Positions 40,145 through 48,825 of a DNA stretch of 64,000 nt are shown piece after piece. The translations under genes and the position numbers were made by a program. Every line of letters starts with the position of its first letter. Within the stretch, counting starts at the first letter, position 1. Below the pieces are notes generated by a model, which did no database searches, had not been told where the DNA came from, and saw only the letters and a program-made list of their open reading frames with translations. The stretch is from Acidobacteriota bacterium (GTDB taxonomy: Bacteria > Acidobacteriota > Terriglobia > Terriglobales > Acidobacteriaceae): assembly GCA_013289685.1 (NCBI GenBank), contig JABCZL010000011.1, positions 124,001-188,000 of the forward strand, read 5' to 3'.

Positions 40145-41677
40145 TTACGGGCCGACTCCTCCGGTATGACAATCCGCGCAGCTGACCTGGGTTAGATCTC
40201 CTAAATCGACCGGATGCTTGAAGGCGGGCAAAGCTGTGGCGGCCACGCTGCTTGCTCCTTCACTCTCGGACAGCAGCGTGTGGCACTGGTTGCAATCTTT
40301 GCTGATGGTCCGGCCGTCGGCGCTGACGTGCTGGCCGTCGTGACAGCGGAAGCAGCCGTTGTAGTAATAGTGGCCCAGGTTGTTGGGGTGAGTCTGCCAG
40401 TTCAGCTTCATTTCGGGGAAGGTGGTGCGTTTGAAGATCTCCTGCACCTCGGTGACCGCGTTGCGGATCTCGAGCGCCTTGGCCTTGGCTACGTCGGGAT
40501 ACTTGCTCCCGTAGAAACCCTGCAGGCCGCTGGCGATGCCGTGCATGGCTTCATCGGTGGTGGCGTAGGTGCCCGTAAGGACCGTGACCGCTTGCTGTTT
40601 GATGAACGGCAGCGAAACGTCAAGCCGGCGCGCCAGCAGTGACTGATCGACGGACTGGTCGGGGGGAACGTAGATGTGGGTGGGTCGGTTGTGGCAGTCG
40701 ACGCAATCCATGTGATGGCGCGGGGCCTTCGCAATCTGATCTTTGCTGAGGGTCGAGTCTTTGGCGTAATACTCGGTGACGCGGCCCTGCAGGTCTTCGA
40801 CGTGGACGTAGGGGACAATCTGGCGCTTGTCGTCGGCCGCCACATAGTCGATTTTGTTGGCGATGTTCATGTGCCAGTGAATGCCTTCGGGCGCGCCCGT
40901 GGCGGGATCTCCGCCGCCGGTCTTGATGATCATGCGGATCTGGCGCATAGTGTTTTTGTCATCGTTCGCATAGTGCGTGAAGACCTTGAGCTGCCCGCCG
41001 TAGAATTTTTTCGGCCAGTGACACTGCTCGCAAGTTTCCTGGGCGGGACGCAAATTGTGCACCGGCGTGGGAATAGGCCGCGGGAACGTATTGAATATCG
41101 CGGCAAAAACCTGGCGACTGCCGGAGAGCTTGGATTTCACAAACCAGGTTGCGCCCGTGCCCACGTGGCACTCCGCACAGGCTACCCGGGCATGCGGAGA
41201 CAGCTGATACGCGGTGTATTCCGGGCTCATCACGGTGTGGCACAACTGACCGCAGAATCCTACCGACTCGGTGAACTCGTAGGCCTTGTAGCTGCCCGCC
41301 GTGCTCACCATGACGAAAATCACCAGAAAGGTCCCGAACGAAATCACCGCGCTGCGCTGGGTTGGATCGTTGAGATCGATGCGGGGATAGAAGGCGGTCG
41401 GCGCCACCTTCTTTCGCCGTTCCAGCAGCACGCCCACCAACATCAGGAGCAACCCGAAAACCAGGAAGGCGGGCGACACCATGTAGGCCAGAATGCCGAT
41501 GTAGGGGCTGGCCTTGGTCGCAATTTCGTCGATGATGACGAAAAGGAAAATGTTGGCCAGGCTGACGATTGCGAGGGCAACTCCGGCCAGGCTGATGGGG
41601 TTGCGCAGCAGCATGCGCGAGCGGTGCCAGGGCTCCTGCGGAAGCGGCGGAGTCTTCGGAGTCTTGTCAGTGTCCAT
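40145..41677 (-). CDS. NapC/NirT-type inner-membrane 7-heme cytochrome c (ImcH-like layout)
   Basis: A probable quinol-oxidising cytochrome of 510 residues. Three membrane helices (about residues 26-50, 55-82 and 110-130) precede a periplasmic heme domain. Six canonical motifs are visible: CAECH, CEQCH, CVDCH, CFRCH, CNQCH and CADCH. The first heme site is non-canonical, CGQLCH (C-x3-CH), within FCGQLCHTVMSPEYTAY. The heme number and topology resemble Geobacter ImcH, which passes electrons from the menaquinone pool to the periplasm; that comparison is inference. The ATG overlaps the end of the preceding 11-heme gene by 11 bases, so the two are co-translated. Confidence 0.85.
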   Translation of the reverse strand: MDTDKTPKTPPLPQEPWHRSRMLLRNPISLAGVALAIVSLANIFLFVIIDEIATKASPYIGILAYMVSPAFLVFGLLLMLVGVLLERRKKVAPTAFYPRIDLNDPTQRSAVISFGTFLVIFVMVSTAGSYKAYEFTESVGFCGQLCHTVMSPEYTAYQLSPHARVACAECHVGTGATWFVKSKLSGSRQVFAAIFNTFPRPIPTPVHNLRPAQETCEQCHWPKKFYGGQLKVFTHYANDDKNTMRQIRMIIKTGGGDPATGAPEGIHWHMNIANKIDYVAADDKRQIVPYVHVEDLQGRVTEYYAKDSTLSKDQIAKAPRHHMDCVDCHNRPTHIYVPPDQSVDQSLLARRLDVSLPFIKQQAVTVLTGTYATTDEAMHGIASGLQGFYGSKYPDVAKAKALEIRNAVTEVQEIFKRTTFPEMKLNWQTHPNNLGHYYYNGCFRCHDGQHVSADGRTISKDCNQCHTLLSESEGASSVAATALPAFKHPVDLGDLTQVSCADCHTGGVGP

Positions 41678-43715
41678 GGTTAGTCTCTGTGACTTCGGGT
41701 GCATCTTCTGGCTGGATCGCGACGTCCACCCTGCCGGGCCCGCCGGCCGGCACCACAGACGATTCCCCGGACTGGCTCTCAATCAAAACGGGGTCGAGTC
41801 CATGCTCATCGCGGTAATGGTGCAGGGTCATTTTTCCGTCCCACCAGGCCCAGTTCATTGGGTACACATCCGGGTCGAAGAACACCTGGTAGAAGTGCCA
41901 CACGATGATCGCCAGGGTCGCGAGCACGGCTTCGTAGAAGTGAATGGCGGTCGCGATGTCCAGCCACCAGCGCGGCATATGATTCCCCACCAGGACCTTT
42001 GCCCAGAGCATGACTCCGGTGACCGCCATGACGATCATGCCCCAGACCAGAGCCCAGTATTCGGCCTTCTCCGCGTAATTGAAGCGGGCAAACTCAGGCT
42101 TGCGCGAAGTCAGACCGAGATAGTAGCTGACATTCTGCCACGCGCCTCGGGCATCGTCCAGCGTGGGGAACAGATCGCGGACCAGTTTTCGTCCTTCGCG
42201 GCTGAAGGCGATGTCGAAGATGTGGTAGAAGCTCACTCCGATCAAAACAACCGCCGCAATGCGATGCAGCAGGTGACGCCGGTGCTCGCCCAGGGAAAGC
42301 ATCGAGGCAAACCAGGAGTCGGGAAATTTCAGCGCAAAGCCGGTCAGCACCAACACGATGAAACTGGTGAGCAGAGTGGCGTGCTGCAGGCGGAAGCGCA
42401 GCGGCATGCGCATCACGAAATCGTGCTGCTGTTTGCGCCGGGCAATCACTTTGGCCCGCCAGATGATCAGATTATGCAGCAGCATGCCGCCGATCACCGC
42501 GAAGATCATGCTCAGGTAAAAGCGGCGAATCCAGCGCACCGCCTTGCTGCCTACGTCGGCCGAGAGCGGCGCATCCACGTGGACCTTGGAAGCCGCAAAC
42601 TTTTCCGTGACGCCGGGATGGCACTGCCCGCAGGTCCGAGCGAGATTGGCCGCGTTGATCATCGACCGCGGATCGCTGGACGGAAGAATGCTATGAGTAC
42701 CGTGGCAACTGGCGCAGTTCGCCACCACTTGCGAGCCTCCGCTCGCCGCCAGCCCGTGGTAGCTGGCCAGATACGTGGTCTCGCGCCGGCCTTGCACGCC
42801 AAACTCTTGCGAGAGCCGCATGCCTTCGTGACAGCGCGCGCAAGTCGCCGGTCCCACGTTTTGCGCGGAGACCGGGGAGTTGGGATCGCTGTGCGCTTTG
42901 ATCGAATGGATGCCGTGGCAGTCGGTGCACACCGGCGCCTGCCAGTTCCCCTTGGCAACGGCTTGTCCGTGGACGCTTTGCTGGAATTCTTTCGAGATCG
43001 CGTCGTGGCACTGACCGCATGTTGCCGGCACATTGAACTTGAAGATGGGAGACTTCGCGTCTTTGGCGTCGAGAATCTCGTGCGTGCCGTGGCAGTCGGT
43101 GCAAACCGCGGCCTTCTCCGAGCCGGCAGCGACGGCATGTCCGTGTACGCTCAGCGCATAAGAGGCAACCATCTGTGCGCTCTGGCCGCCATCCTGCATC
43201 ACAAATTTCTGACTGTGGCAGACGCCGCAGGTAGCGGGGATGTTGGTGTGGTGCACTTTCGATTTCGGATCACTGGCGGGCAGCAACTCATGCGGGCTGC
43301 CGTGGCAGTCGACGCAAGTGGCGGCCTTGCTGTTGCCTCCCTGGACGGCCTTGCCGTGGAAGCTGCGGTCGTAGGCGGCCTGCTCATCGGCATGGCAGGT
43401 CGCACAGGTGATTTTGAGCGGAGGAGTTTCGTGCGCGGAACTCTTTACGTCGGTGTGGCAGTCCACGCAGGTAAACATGCTGCCGTGGATGGAATCTTTG
43501 AAAGCCTGGGGATCGACATGCAAGCTGACTGGCTTGCCGTTGACGTCGTGCGTCAGCGAGGCGTCGCTATGGCAGGCGAGGCATTCTTCCGCGGCTGGTT
43601 TCGGAGGCTGCTTACCGGCTGGCGGCTTGCCGGCCGCGAGCAGAGTCCCGGCGGTGAAGAGAAGGGCGAGGACAACTCCAGGCGCAAAAATATTCCGTGT
43701 TGTTCGCGTGGACAT
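41667..43715 (-). CDS. 11-heme cytochrome c fused to a b-type membrane cytochrome (CbcL-like layout)
   Basis: A membrane-bound redox protein of 682 residues. A signal peptide (to about residue 28) is followed by a periplasmic domain with eleven CxxCH motifs between about residues 45 and 365: CLACH, CVDCH, CATCH, CVDCH, CGVCH, CTDCH, CGQCH, CTDCH, CARCH, CASCH and CGQCH. From about 385 to 620 a cytochrome b561/FdnI-like domain has several helices with candidate heme His (GGMLLHNLIIW, LLHRIAAVVLIGVSFYH, ATAIHFYEAV, IIVWHFYQVFF). The c-plus-b fusion resembles Geobacter CbcL, a quinol-oxidising gate to extracellular electron transfer. Function here is inferred from that layout. It is followed by the 7-heme gene and preceded by a cytochrome c gene. 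Confidence 0.85.
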   Translation of the reverse strand: MSTRTTRNIFAPGVVLALLFTAGTLLAAGKPPAGKQPPKPAAEECLACHSDASLTHDVNGKPVSLHVDPQAFKDSIHGSMFTCVDCHTDVKSSAHETPPLKITCATCHADEQAAYDRSFHGKAVQGGNSKAATCVDCHGSPHELLPASDPKSKVHHTNIPATCGVCHSQKFVMQDGGQSAQMVASYALSVHGHAVAAGSEKAAVCTDCHGTHEILDAKDAKSPIFKFNVPATCGQCHDAISKEFQQSVHGQAVAKGNWQAPVCTDCHGIHSIKAHSDPNSPVSAQNVGPATCARCHEGMRLSQEFGVQGRRETTYLASYHGLAASGGSQVVANCASCHGTHSILPSSDPRSMINAANLARTCGQCHPGVTEKFAASKVHVDAPLSADVGSKAVRWIRRFYLSMIFAVIGGMLLHNLIIWRAKVIARRKQQHDFVMRMPLRFRLQHATLLTSFIVLVLTGFALKFPDSWFASMLSLGEHRRHLLHRIAAVVLIGVSFYHIFDIAFSREGRKLVRDLFPTLDDARGAWQNVSYYLGLTSRKPEFARFNYAEKAEYWALVWGMIVMAVTGVMLWAKVLVGNHMPRWWLDIATAIHFYEAVLATLAIIVWHFYQVFFDPDVYPMNWAWWDGKMTLHHYRDEHGLDPVLIESQSGESSVVPAGGPGRVDVAIQPEDAPEVTETNHGH

Positions 43716-43783
43716 GCTCCCACCCGCCAATCTTTACAGACTCGAACGATTTTTCAAGCGGCTGGTTGGTGCCGCCCGTTGTG

Positions 43784-44101
43784 TTACTTGGCCAAAGTGC
43801 GGATATAAGCGACCAGGCCCTTGATGTCCGCGTCCGACAGTTTGCCGGTGTAGGGCGGCATCTTGCCTTTGCCCTTGGTGATAATGTCCGTGAGCTGCGC
43901 ATCTGTCTCGGCCTTCACTTCCGGGGATGCGAAGTCGCGGGTTCCCATCTTTCCGCCCTTGCCGTCGGGGCCGTGGCACATGGCGCATTTTGCTTTGTAG
44001 GTTGCGGCTGCGTCCTGCGCGACTGCCGAAGAAGAGCAGACGGCCATCAGGCCGAATGCCAGCAGAGTCACCAGGCCCATTCGAAGAGAAACGTTCTTCA
44101 T
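43784..44101 (-). CDS. Small periplasmic monoheme cytochrome c
   Basis: A 105-residue class I cytochrome c. A signal peptide (to AVAQ, about residue 29) is followed by YKAKCAMCHGPDGKGG with the heme site, and GKGKMPPYTGKLSDADIKGLVAYIRTLAK supplies the axial Met and final helix. It is of the c6/c555 type that shuttles electrons in the periplasm. ATG 44101 has AGGAGG eight bases upstream, excluding a longer frame. It is the first gene of the leftward cytochrome group; arrays 2 and 3 lie in its upstream region. Confidence 0.92.
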   Translation of the reverse strand: MKNVSLRMGLVTLLAFGLMAVCSSSAVAQDAAATYKAKCAMCHGPDGKGGKMGTRDFASPEVKAETDAQLTDIITKGKGKMPPYTGKLSDADIKGLVAYIRTLAK

Positions 44102-44281
44102 TGTTAACTTCCTCCTGAGGAAAGTTTGCTTGCACGATATCACGGAGCAAGGGTAGCCCGTCGACCAACTGGCCACTTCCCGAAAGCAGTTTCCCAAGTT
44201 GGATCGCGCTCGTCCTGCGTCCTGAGAACTCGCTCGCAAGGGTAGGATCACACGCCCGCCAAAGTGCACCTAGGGCGGAAG

Positions 44282-44308
44282 TCACGCGGCCCTGTGACAG
44301 AAATCACC
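44282..44308. promoter_or_regulatory. Triple half-site array 2 (divergent cytochrome region)
   Basis: TCACG (44282), TGTGA (44293) and TCACC (44304), with six-base spacers. The outer two differ from consensus in the last base. It lies 181-207 bases upstream of the small cytochrome c start. Confidence 0.6.
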
Positions 44309-44326
44309 GGCGTTTTTGCGATCGAT

Positions 44327-44342
44327 TGTGACGTCCATCACC
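44327..44342. promoter_or_regulatory. CRP-like palindrome without a third half-site
   Basis: TGTGA-CGTCCA-TCACC. It lies 19 bases after array 2 and off its 11-bp register, and has no third half-site on either side. Confidence 0.4.
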
Positions 44343-44476
44343 TTCCGCCCCCTCTCGTGTGTGCAATTTTGAACAGCACGACGTGAAGGTCTTTGCTTAC
44401 CTTTCTTCGATGGGATTCTGTTACTTTCGTGGGACCTTTGCATTCACAAGACAAACGATGCTGGTGTCTCCGGATT

Positions 44477-44503
44477 TGTGATTGAAATCACATTCAAGTG
44501 TGA
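44477..44503. promoter_or_regulatory. Triple half-site array 3 (before the Cyc2-like gene)
   Basis: TGTGA (44477), TCACA (44488) and TGTGA (44499), all perfect, with spacers TTGAAA and TTCAAG. The first pair forms TGTGATTGAAATCACA. It lies about 210-235 bases upstream of the Cyc2-like start. TAGTAT at 44537-44542 is a possible -10 box. Confidence 0.7.
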
Positions 44504-44711
44504 TTTACGATCCGGCGAACTCGCACCGACCCTCGCTAGTATCGGGCCCATCTTTGCAGCAGGACTAGAGGCAGACAATCCTCTCGACTTAGGTGCGATG
44601 CAACCGGACGCCGGCTGGACGGGCGCAAACAGTGCCGGACTCGGGGCATTCTGCGCATAGAAGAGAAGCAGTTGATCGAAAGCGAAGCAATTGATAAATG
44701 AGGAGATCCAG

Positions 44712-46100
44712 ATGAAAAAAGCGGCGGCTCTCATCCTTGTGGTAGTTCCTGTCATAGTTTTGCTGTTGTTTACCGCGGTGAATCCGCCGAAGATTCAGGC
44801 CGTTCCAAGCTATGCCCGGCAGACCGGTTTGCCCTGTAGCGGTTGCCACTATGCGCCTCCCGAACTCAATCCTGCCGGACGGCGCTTCAAGCTGCTCGGC
44901 TACGTGGATAAAGCGGATGAGACCAAGGTCATTAAGTCGGACGGAAGCAAAAGGAACGCTGCGCTGGAACTTCTTGGTTCGCTGCCCCTATCGGTGATGC
45001 TGGACACTTCTTTCACTTCGACCAAGTCTCCGATCCCGAACAGTCAGAATGGAAGCGTGGAGTTTCCCCAGGATATCTCGCTGTTCCTCTCGGGCGCGTG
45101 GACGAGTCACGTCGGCAGTTTTCTTCAGGTCACATACGACACGCAAGCCGACCATTTCAGCATGGACAATACAGATATCCGCTACGCGAACTCCACGAAA
45201 CTTGGGGGCAAGGAATTTGTGTGGGGCTTGGACTTGAACAACAATCCGACGGTAGAGGACCTTTGGAACAGCACACCGGCGTGGGGTTATCCGTGGGTCG
45301 CCAGCGATTTCGCGCCCACACCGAACGCTTCCGCGATCATCAACGGTGGCTTGGCCCAGGATGTCGGAGGAGTTGGCGGTTACTTCATGTGGAACGACCA
45401 CCTGTACTTCGACGCCGCGCTCTATCGCTCGGACCACGTGGGGAGTCCGCAGCCGAACACGGGAGCCGGCGCCGGAATCAACATCCGCGGCGTCGCCCCG
45501 TACTGGCGTCTGGCCTGGCAGCAGTTGACGGCGAAGACGCAGTATGAGATTGGCACCTACGGGATGCACCTGCGATCGACTCCAAACGCCATCACCAACC
45601 CCGACGGCTCCAGCCTGCCCTTCCAGGATTCGTATACGGACTGGGGCGTGGACACCCAGATCGATCAGACATTGTTCCGGAAGGACGTGCTTTCTTTCCG
45701 GGCCACTTATATCCACGAAAATAACGATCTGTTAGCTAGCGTCAATGCGATTCCGCCATTGGCTGCTATGGGCTCGCATCATCTGAATACTGTCCTTGCC
45801 AATGCGGAATATCATTTCGGGAACAAATATACGGGCACGATTGGTTGGTTCAATACGACCGGGACTTCCGACGTTGTGCTGTTTCCGCCAAATGTACCCG
45901 TGACCGGCAATTTCAATGGTGACCCGAGGGGCGCTGGGTATATTGCGAACTTTACGTATTGGCCGTGGCAGAATCTGCTGCTGGCGGCGCAGTACACCGC
46001 CTACACGCGCTTCAATGGCGCCCAATACAACTATGATGGCTCGGGTCGCAATGCCAGCGCCAACAACACGGTTTACCTGGACGCAAAAATCATTTTCTGA
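44712..46100 (+). CDS. Cyc2-like outer-membrane monoheme cytochrome-porin fusion
   Basis: A predicted exported protein of 462 residues. A signal peptide (about residues 1-30) leads into VPSYARQTGLPCSGCHYA with a single CxxCH heme site at about residue 41, then LNPAGRRFKLLGYV. This N-terminal pattern (P-S-x-A-R-Q-T-G-x2-C-x2-CH, then G-R-x-F-K-x2-G-Y) closely follows that of Cyc2, the outer-membrane iron oxidase of acidophilic and neutrophilic iron oxidisers. The remaining 400 residues are beta-strand-like with alternating aromatic positions and end in YLDAKIIF, as expected for a porin barrel. Iron oxidation is not proven; related porin-cytochromes of unknown function exist. The start has GAGATCC upstream. 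A cupredoxin gene follows 40 bases later. Confidence 0.78.
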   Translation: MKKAAALILVVVPVIVLLLFTAVNPPKIQAVPSYARQTGLPCSGCHYAPPELNPAGRRFKLLGYVDKADETKVIKSDGSKRNAALELLGSLPLSVMLDTSFTSTKSPIPNSQNGSVEFPQDISLFLSGAWTSHVGSFLQVTYDTQADHFSMDNTDIRYANSTKLGGKEFVWGLDLNNNPTVEDLWNSTPAWGYPWVASDFAPTPNASAIINGGLAQDVGGVGGYFMWNDHLYFDAALYRSDHVGSPQPNTGAGAGINIRGVAPYWRLAWQQLTAKTQYEIGTYGMHLRSTPNAITNPDGSSLPFQDSYTDWGVDTQIDQTLFRKDVLSFRATYIHENNDLLASVNAIPPLAAMGSHHLNTVLANAEYHFGNKYTGTIGWFNTTGTSDVVLFPPNVPVTGNFNGDPRGAGYIANFTYWPWQNLLLAAQYTAYTRFNGAQYNYDGSGRNASANNTVYLDAKIIF

Positions 46101-46140
46101 TGCGCGGTTGAGCACGATCAACAACTCTAAAAGGAGAACA

Positions 46141-46725
46141 ATGGCAATGAAACGCAAAGTCTTACTGGTGGTACTGATGGCCGGGTTGTGCAGCGCGGCC
46201 TGGGCGGCCGACATCGAGGGCAAAGTTACCGGCATGAAGGGGCACTCGGTAGTCTACGTCGACGCCATCGCTGGCAAAACGTTCCCCGCTCCCAAAGAAC
46301 AACCGGTGATCGATCAAAAAGGATTGCTGTTCGTGCCGCACATCGTCACGATACAGCAGGGCACAACGGTTGAGTTCCTCAATAGCGACAATGTAGCGCA
46401 CAACGTCTTCTGGACAGCGGTCGGCGGCGACAAGAAAGCGGGACACAATCTGGGAACCTGGCCAAAGGGCGAGAAGCGTCCCTTCACCTTCGATAAAGCC
46501 GGAGTCGTGCCGCTGTTCTGCAATGTTCATCCGGACATGGCAGGCTATATCGTCGTCAGCCCCACTCCTTACTTTGCCGAGACTGACGACAGCGGCTCTT
46601 ACAAAATCAAAGACGTGCCCGACGGCAGCTACACGCTGGTGGTCTGGCACGAGGGCGCCAAGAATCAGTCCAAGCCCGTGACCGTGGCGGGCGGGGGCAA
46701 GGCGGATTTCACCCTGACAAAGTAA
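46141..46725 (+). CDS. Exported cupredoxin (type 1 copper protein) with C-terminal regulatory-like domain
   Basis: A periplasmic electron carrier of 194 residues. The signal peptide ends at AAWA (about residue 21). The cupredoxin domain has all four type 1 copper ligands: His87 (VAHNVFW), and Cys127, His130 and Met133 in LFCNVHPDMAGYI. The last 50 residues (ETDDSGSYKIKDVPDGSYT) form a small carboxypeptidase-regulatory-like beta domain. In acidophilic iron oxidisers the cupredoxin rusticyanin takes electrons from Cyc2, and the adjacency here fits an analogous pair; that is inference. AAGGAG lies four bases before ATG 46141 (46147 is also possible). Confidence 0.88.
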   Translation: MAMKRKVLLVVLMAGLCSAAWAADIEGKVTGMKGHSVVYVDAIAGKTFPAPKEQPVIDQKGLLFVPHIVTIQQGTTVEFLNSDNVAHNVFWTAVGGDKKAGHNLGTWPKGEKRPFTFDKAGVVPLFCNVHPDMAGYIVVSPTPYFAETDDSGSYKIKDVPDGSYTLVVWHEGAKNQSKPVTVAGGGKADFTLTK

Positions 46726-46844
46726 GAGCAGGTCCGTCGAGGTGACAGGGGGGCGGTCCGCTTGGGGCACCGCTCCCCGGTCTGACTTCTCACCTCAAAC
46801 CAGAACTAGTTTTCAGCCGCTGTGCAGAGCTTGAAAGATCGCGA

Positions 46845-48797
46845 ATGCTGAAACGATTCAAGAACAAGAAGGTCGATGGGGATTGGCTGCACACAAACTT
46901 TCCCTGCATGATGGCCTGCCCGGCCCACACCAATGCCGGGCGTTATGTTGGCCTGATTGCCGAGGGCCGATTCGAAGAGGCCTACCGGCTGGCGCGTGAA
47001 CCCAATCCTCTGGCCAGCATTTGCGGCCGAGTGTGCGCGCATCCGTGCGAGACGGCGTGCCGCCGCGGCGAAATCGACCGGCCCATTTCCATTCGCGCTT
47101 TGAAGCGCTTTCTGACCGAGCAGTACGGGCCGGAGTCGAAGCGCCCCATCAACGTGAACGAAGGCCGTGTTCAGAAGAAACTTTCCTACAAAGTTGCCGT
47201 AGTCGGCGGAGGCCCGGTGGGACTCTCCGCGGCGCATGACCTCGCCCTGATGGGCTATGCGGTCACGATCTTTGAAGCCGCTCCGGTTGCCGGCGGAATG
47301 CTGTACCTGGGGATTCCGGAATACCGCTTGCCGCGCGACGTGGTGGAGGCGCAGGTCCGCGAAATTCTTGAGACCGGCGACATTACTCTGAAATTGAATC
47401 ACGCCGCGGGACGGGACTTCAGCATTTCCGATCTGAAGCGTGAATTCAACGCCGTGCTGGTTGCTGTCGGCGCCCATCGCAGCCGTGATCTCAGCATTCC
47501 CGGTGTCGACCTCGACGGCGTTTACAAAGGCATTGACTTTCTGCTCAACGTGAATCTCGGCTACAAATTTACGATTGGCAAGAAGGTAATTGTGATCGGC
47601 GGCGGCAACGTCGCCATGGACGTGGCCCGCTCGGCCGCCCGCGAAGTGGTAAAGCAGCATGCCCCGGGTGTGGAAGATCTTGAGCCCTCCGACGAAAACG
47701 TGTCCGCGGTGGCTACAAAGGAAATGGTGGACATCTCGCTTTCCGCGCTGCGCATGGGCGCACGCGAGGTGAACCTGGTCTGCCTGGAACGCCGCGAGGA
47801 GATGCCCGCCGCCCTGGAAGAAATTGTCGAAGCCGAAGAAGAAGGCATCATCATGCATCCCGGGCTCGGTCCCAAGCGCATCATTGGCAAAGATGGCAAG
47901 GTCACGGCGCTTGAAACTCTCAAGACCAAGTGGGTGTTCGACCAGAACAAGCGCTTCAATCCCGCGTTTTACGAGAACAGCGAAACGCAGATTGAGTGCG
48001 ACACCATCATCATGGCAATCGGGCAGGCGCCGCGGCTCGACTTCTTTACGCCCGAGGACAAAGTTGAACTTTCGCCGCGCGGGTTAATCGCGGTTAATCC
48101 GCAGACGCTGATGACCTCGGCCGCGGGCATCTTCGCTGGCGGTGATTGCGTATTCGGTCCGCGCCTCATTATTGATAGCGTCGCCGACGGCAAGCGCGCC
48201 GCGGTGGGCATCGACGAATTCCTGCGCGGCGGGAAACATCCCGAGCCGATCATCGAAGTCGAAGTACTCAAGCGGCATTCGATGCCGCTCGACTATCTCG
48301 ACATTGACCGCCAGCCCGTGCCCATGCTGCCGCTAGAACGCCGCACCGGAGTGACCGAGGTCGAAATCGGATACGACGCGCCCGCCGCGATGGCTGAGGC
48401 GCAGCGCTGCCTGCACTGCTGGGTCAATACGGTTTTTGAAGGCGTGCCCGAAGACGGCAGCATGTGCATCCTGTGCGGCGGCTGCGTGGATGTTTGTCCG
48501 GAGAAATGCCTGGAGCTGGTTTCGCTCGACCGCATCGCGTTCGAGCCGGAAACCGTGCAGCACATCCGCGACAACCAGGAATTGTTTGGCGTGGAGTTCG
48601 ACGAGGTCGCGGCCGACGAACTGGGCGTAGTCACCGGAGCCGCCATGTTGAAGGACGAAACCCGATGCATCCGCTGCGGTCTGTGCGCCATGCGCTGTCC
48701 GGTGGGCACGATCACGATGGAGTCGTACAACCTGCTTCCCGCCGAGCCGACCGGCCTGATTTCAGTGGCGTCGATCGGCGCGGGATTGCAGAAGTAG
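46845..48797 (+). CDS. NAD(P)/FAD oxidoreductase with N- and C-terminal iron-sulfur domains (GltD-like)
   Basis: A cytoplasmic electron-transfer flavoprotein of 650 residues. The N-terminal Fe-S domain has Cys in MMACPAHTNAGRYV and ICGRVCAHPCETACRRG. The FAD site is VAVVGGGPVGLSAAHDLAL (about 120) and the NAD(P) site is VIVIGGGNVAMDVARSAAR (about 251). The C-terminus adds two 4Fe-4S motifs, CILCGGCVDVCPEKC (about 540) and CIRCGLCAMRCPVGT (about 607). GltD and NfnB relatives share the core. Followed directly by Rieske and cytochrome b genes, it may link NAD(P)H or ferredoxin to the quinone-reactive complex. The Shine-Dalgarno sequence is weak. Confidence 0.85.
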   Translation: MLKRFKNKKVDGDWLHTNFPCMMACPAHTNAGRYVGLIAEGRFEEAYRLAREPNPLASICGRVCAHPCETACRRGEIDRPISIRALKRFLTEQYGPESKRPINVNEGRVQKKLSYKVAVVGGGPVGLSAAHDLALMGYAVTIFEAAPVAGGMLYLGIPEYRLPRDVVEAQVREILETGDITLKLNHAAGRDFSISDLKREFNAVLVAVGAHRSRDLSIPGVDLDGVYKGIDFLLNVNLGYKFTIGKKVIVIGGGNVAMDVARSAAREVVKQHAPGVEDLEPSDENVSAVATKEMVDISLSALRMGAREVNLVCLERREEMPAALEEIVEAEEEGIIMHPGLGPKRIIGKDGKVTALETLKTKWVFDQNKRFNPAFYENSETQIECDTIIMAIGQAPRLDFFTPEDKVELSPRGLIAVNPQTLMTSAAGIFAGGDCVFGPRLIIDSVADGKRAAVGIDEFLRGGKHPEPIIEVEVLKRHSMPLDYLDIDRQPVPMLPLERRTGVTEVEIGYDAPAAMAEAQRCLHCWVNTVFEGVPEDGSMCILCGGCVDVCPEKCLELVSLDRIAFEPETVQHIRDNQELFGVEFDEVAADELGVVTGAAMLKDETRCIRCGLCAMRCPVGTITMESYNLLPAEPTGLISVASIGAGLQK

Positions 48798-48825
48798 GCG
48801 CGAGGCAGCCTTGTCAGAGGAAAAG

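Noticed and set aside
41514-43808. A 764-codon plus-strand frame opposite the multiheme cytochromes
   Set aside because: It is the antisense of heme-motif codons; it is His/Gly/Arg-rich with no domain, while the minus strand encodes 11 ordered CxxCH motifs.
44327-44342. TGTGA-N6-TCACC as a seventh triple array
   Set aside because: There is no third half-site at 11 bp on either side, so it is listed only as a simple CRP-like palindrome.
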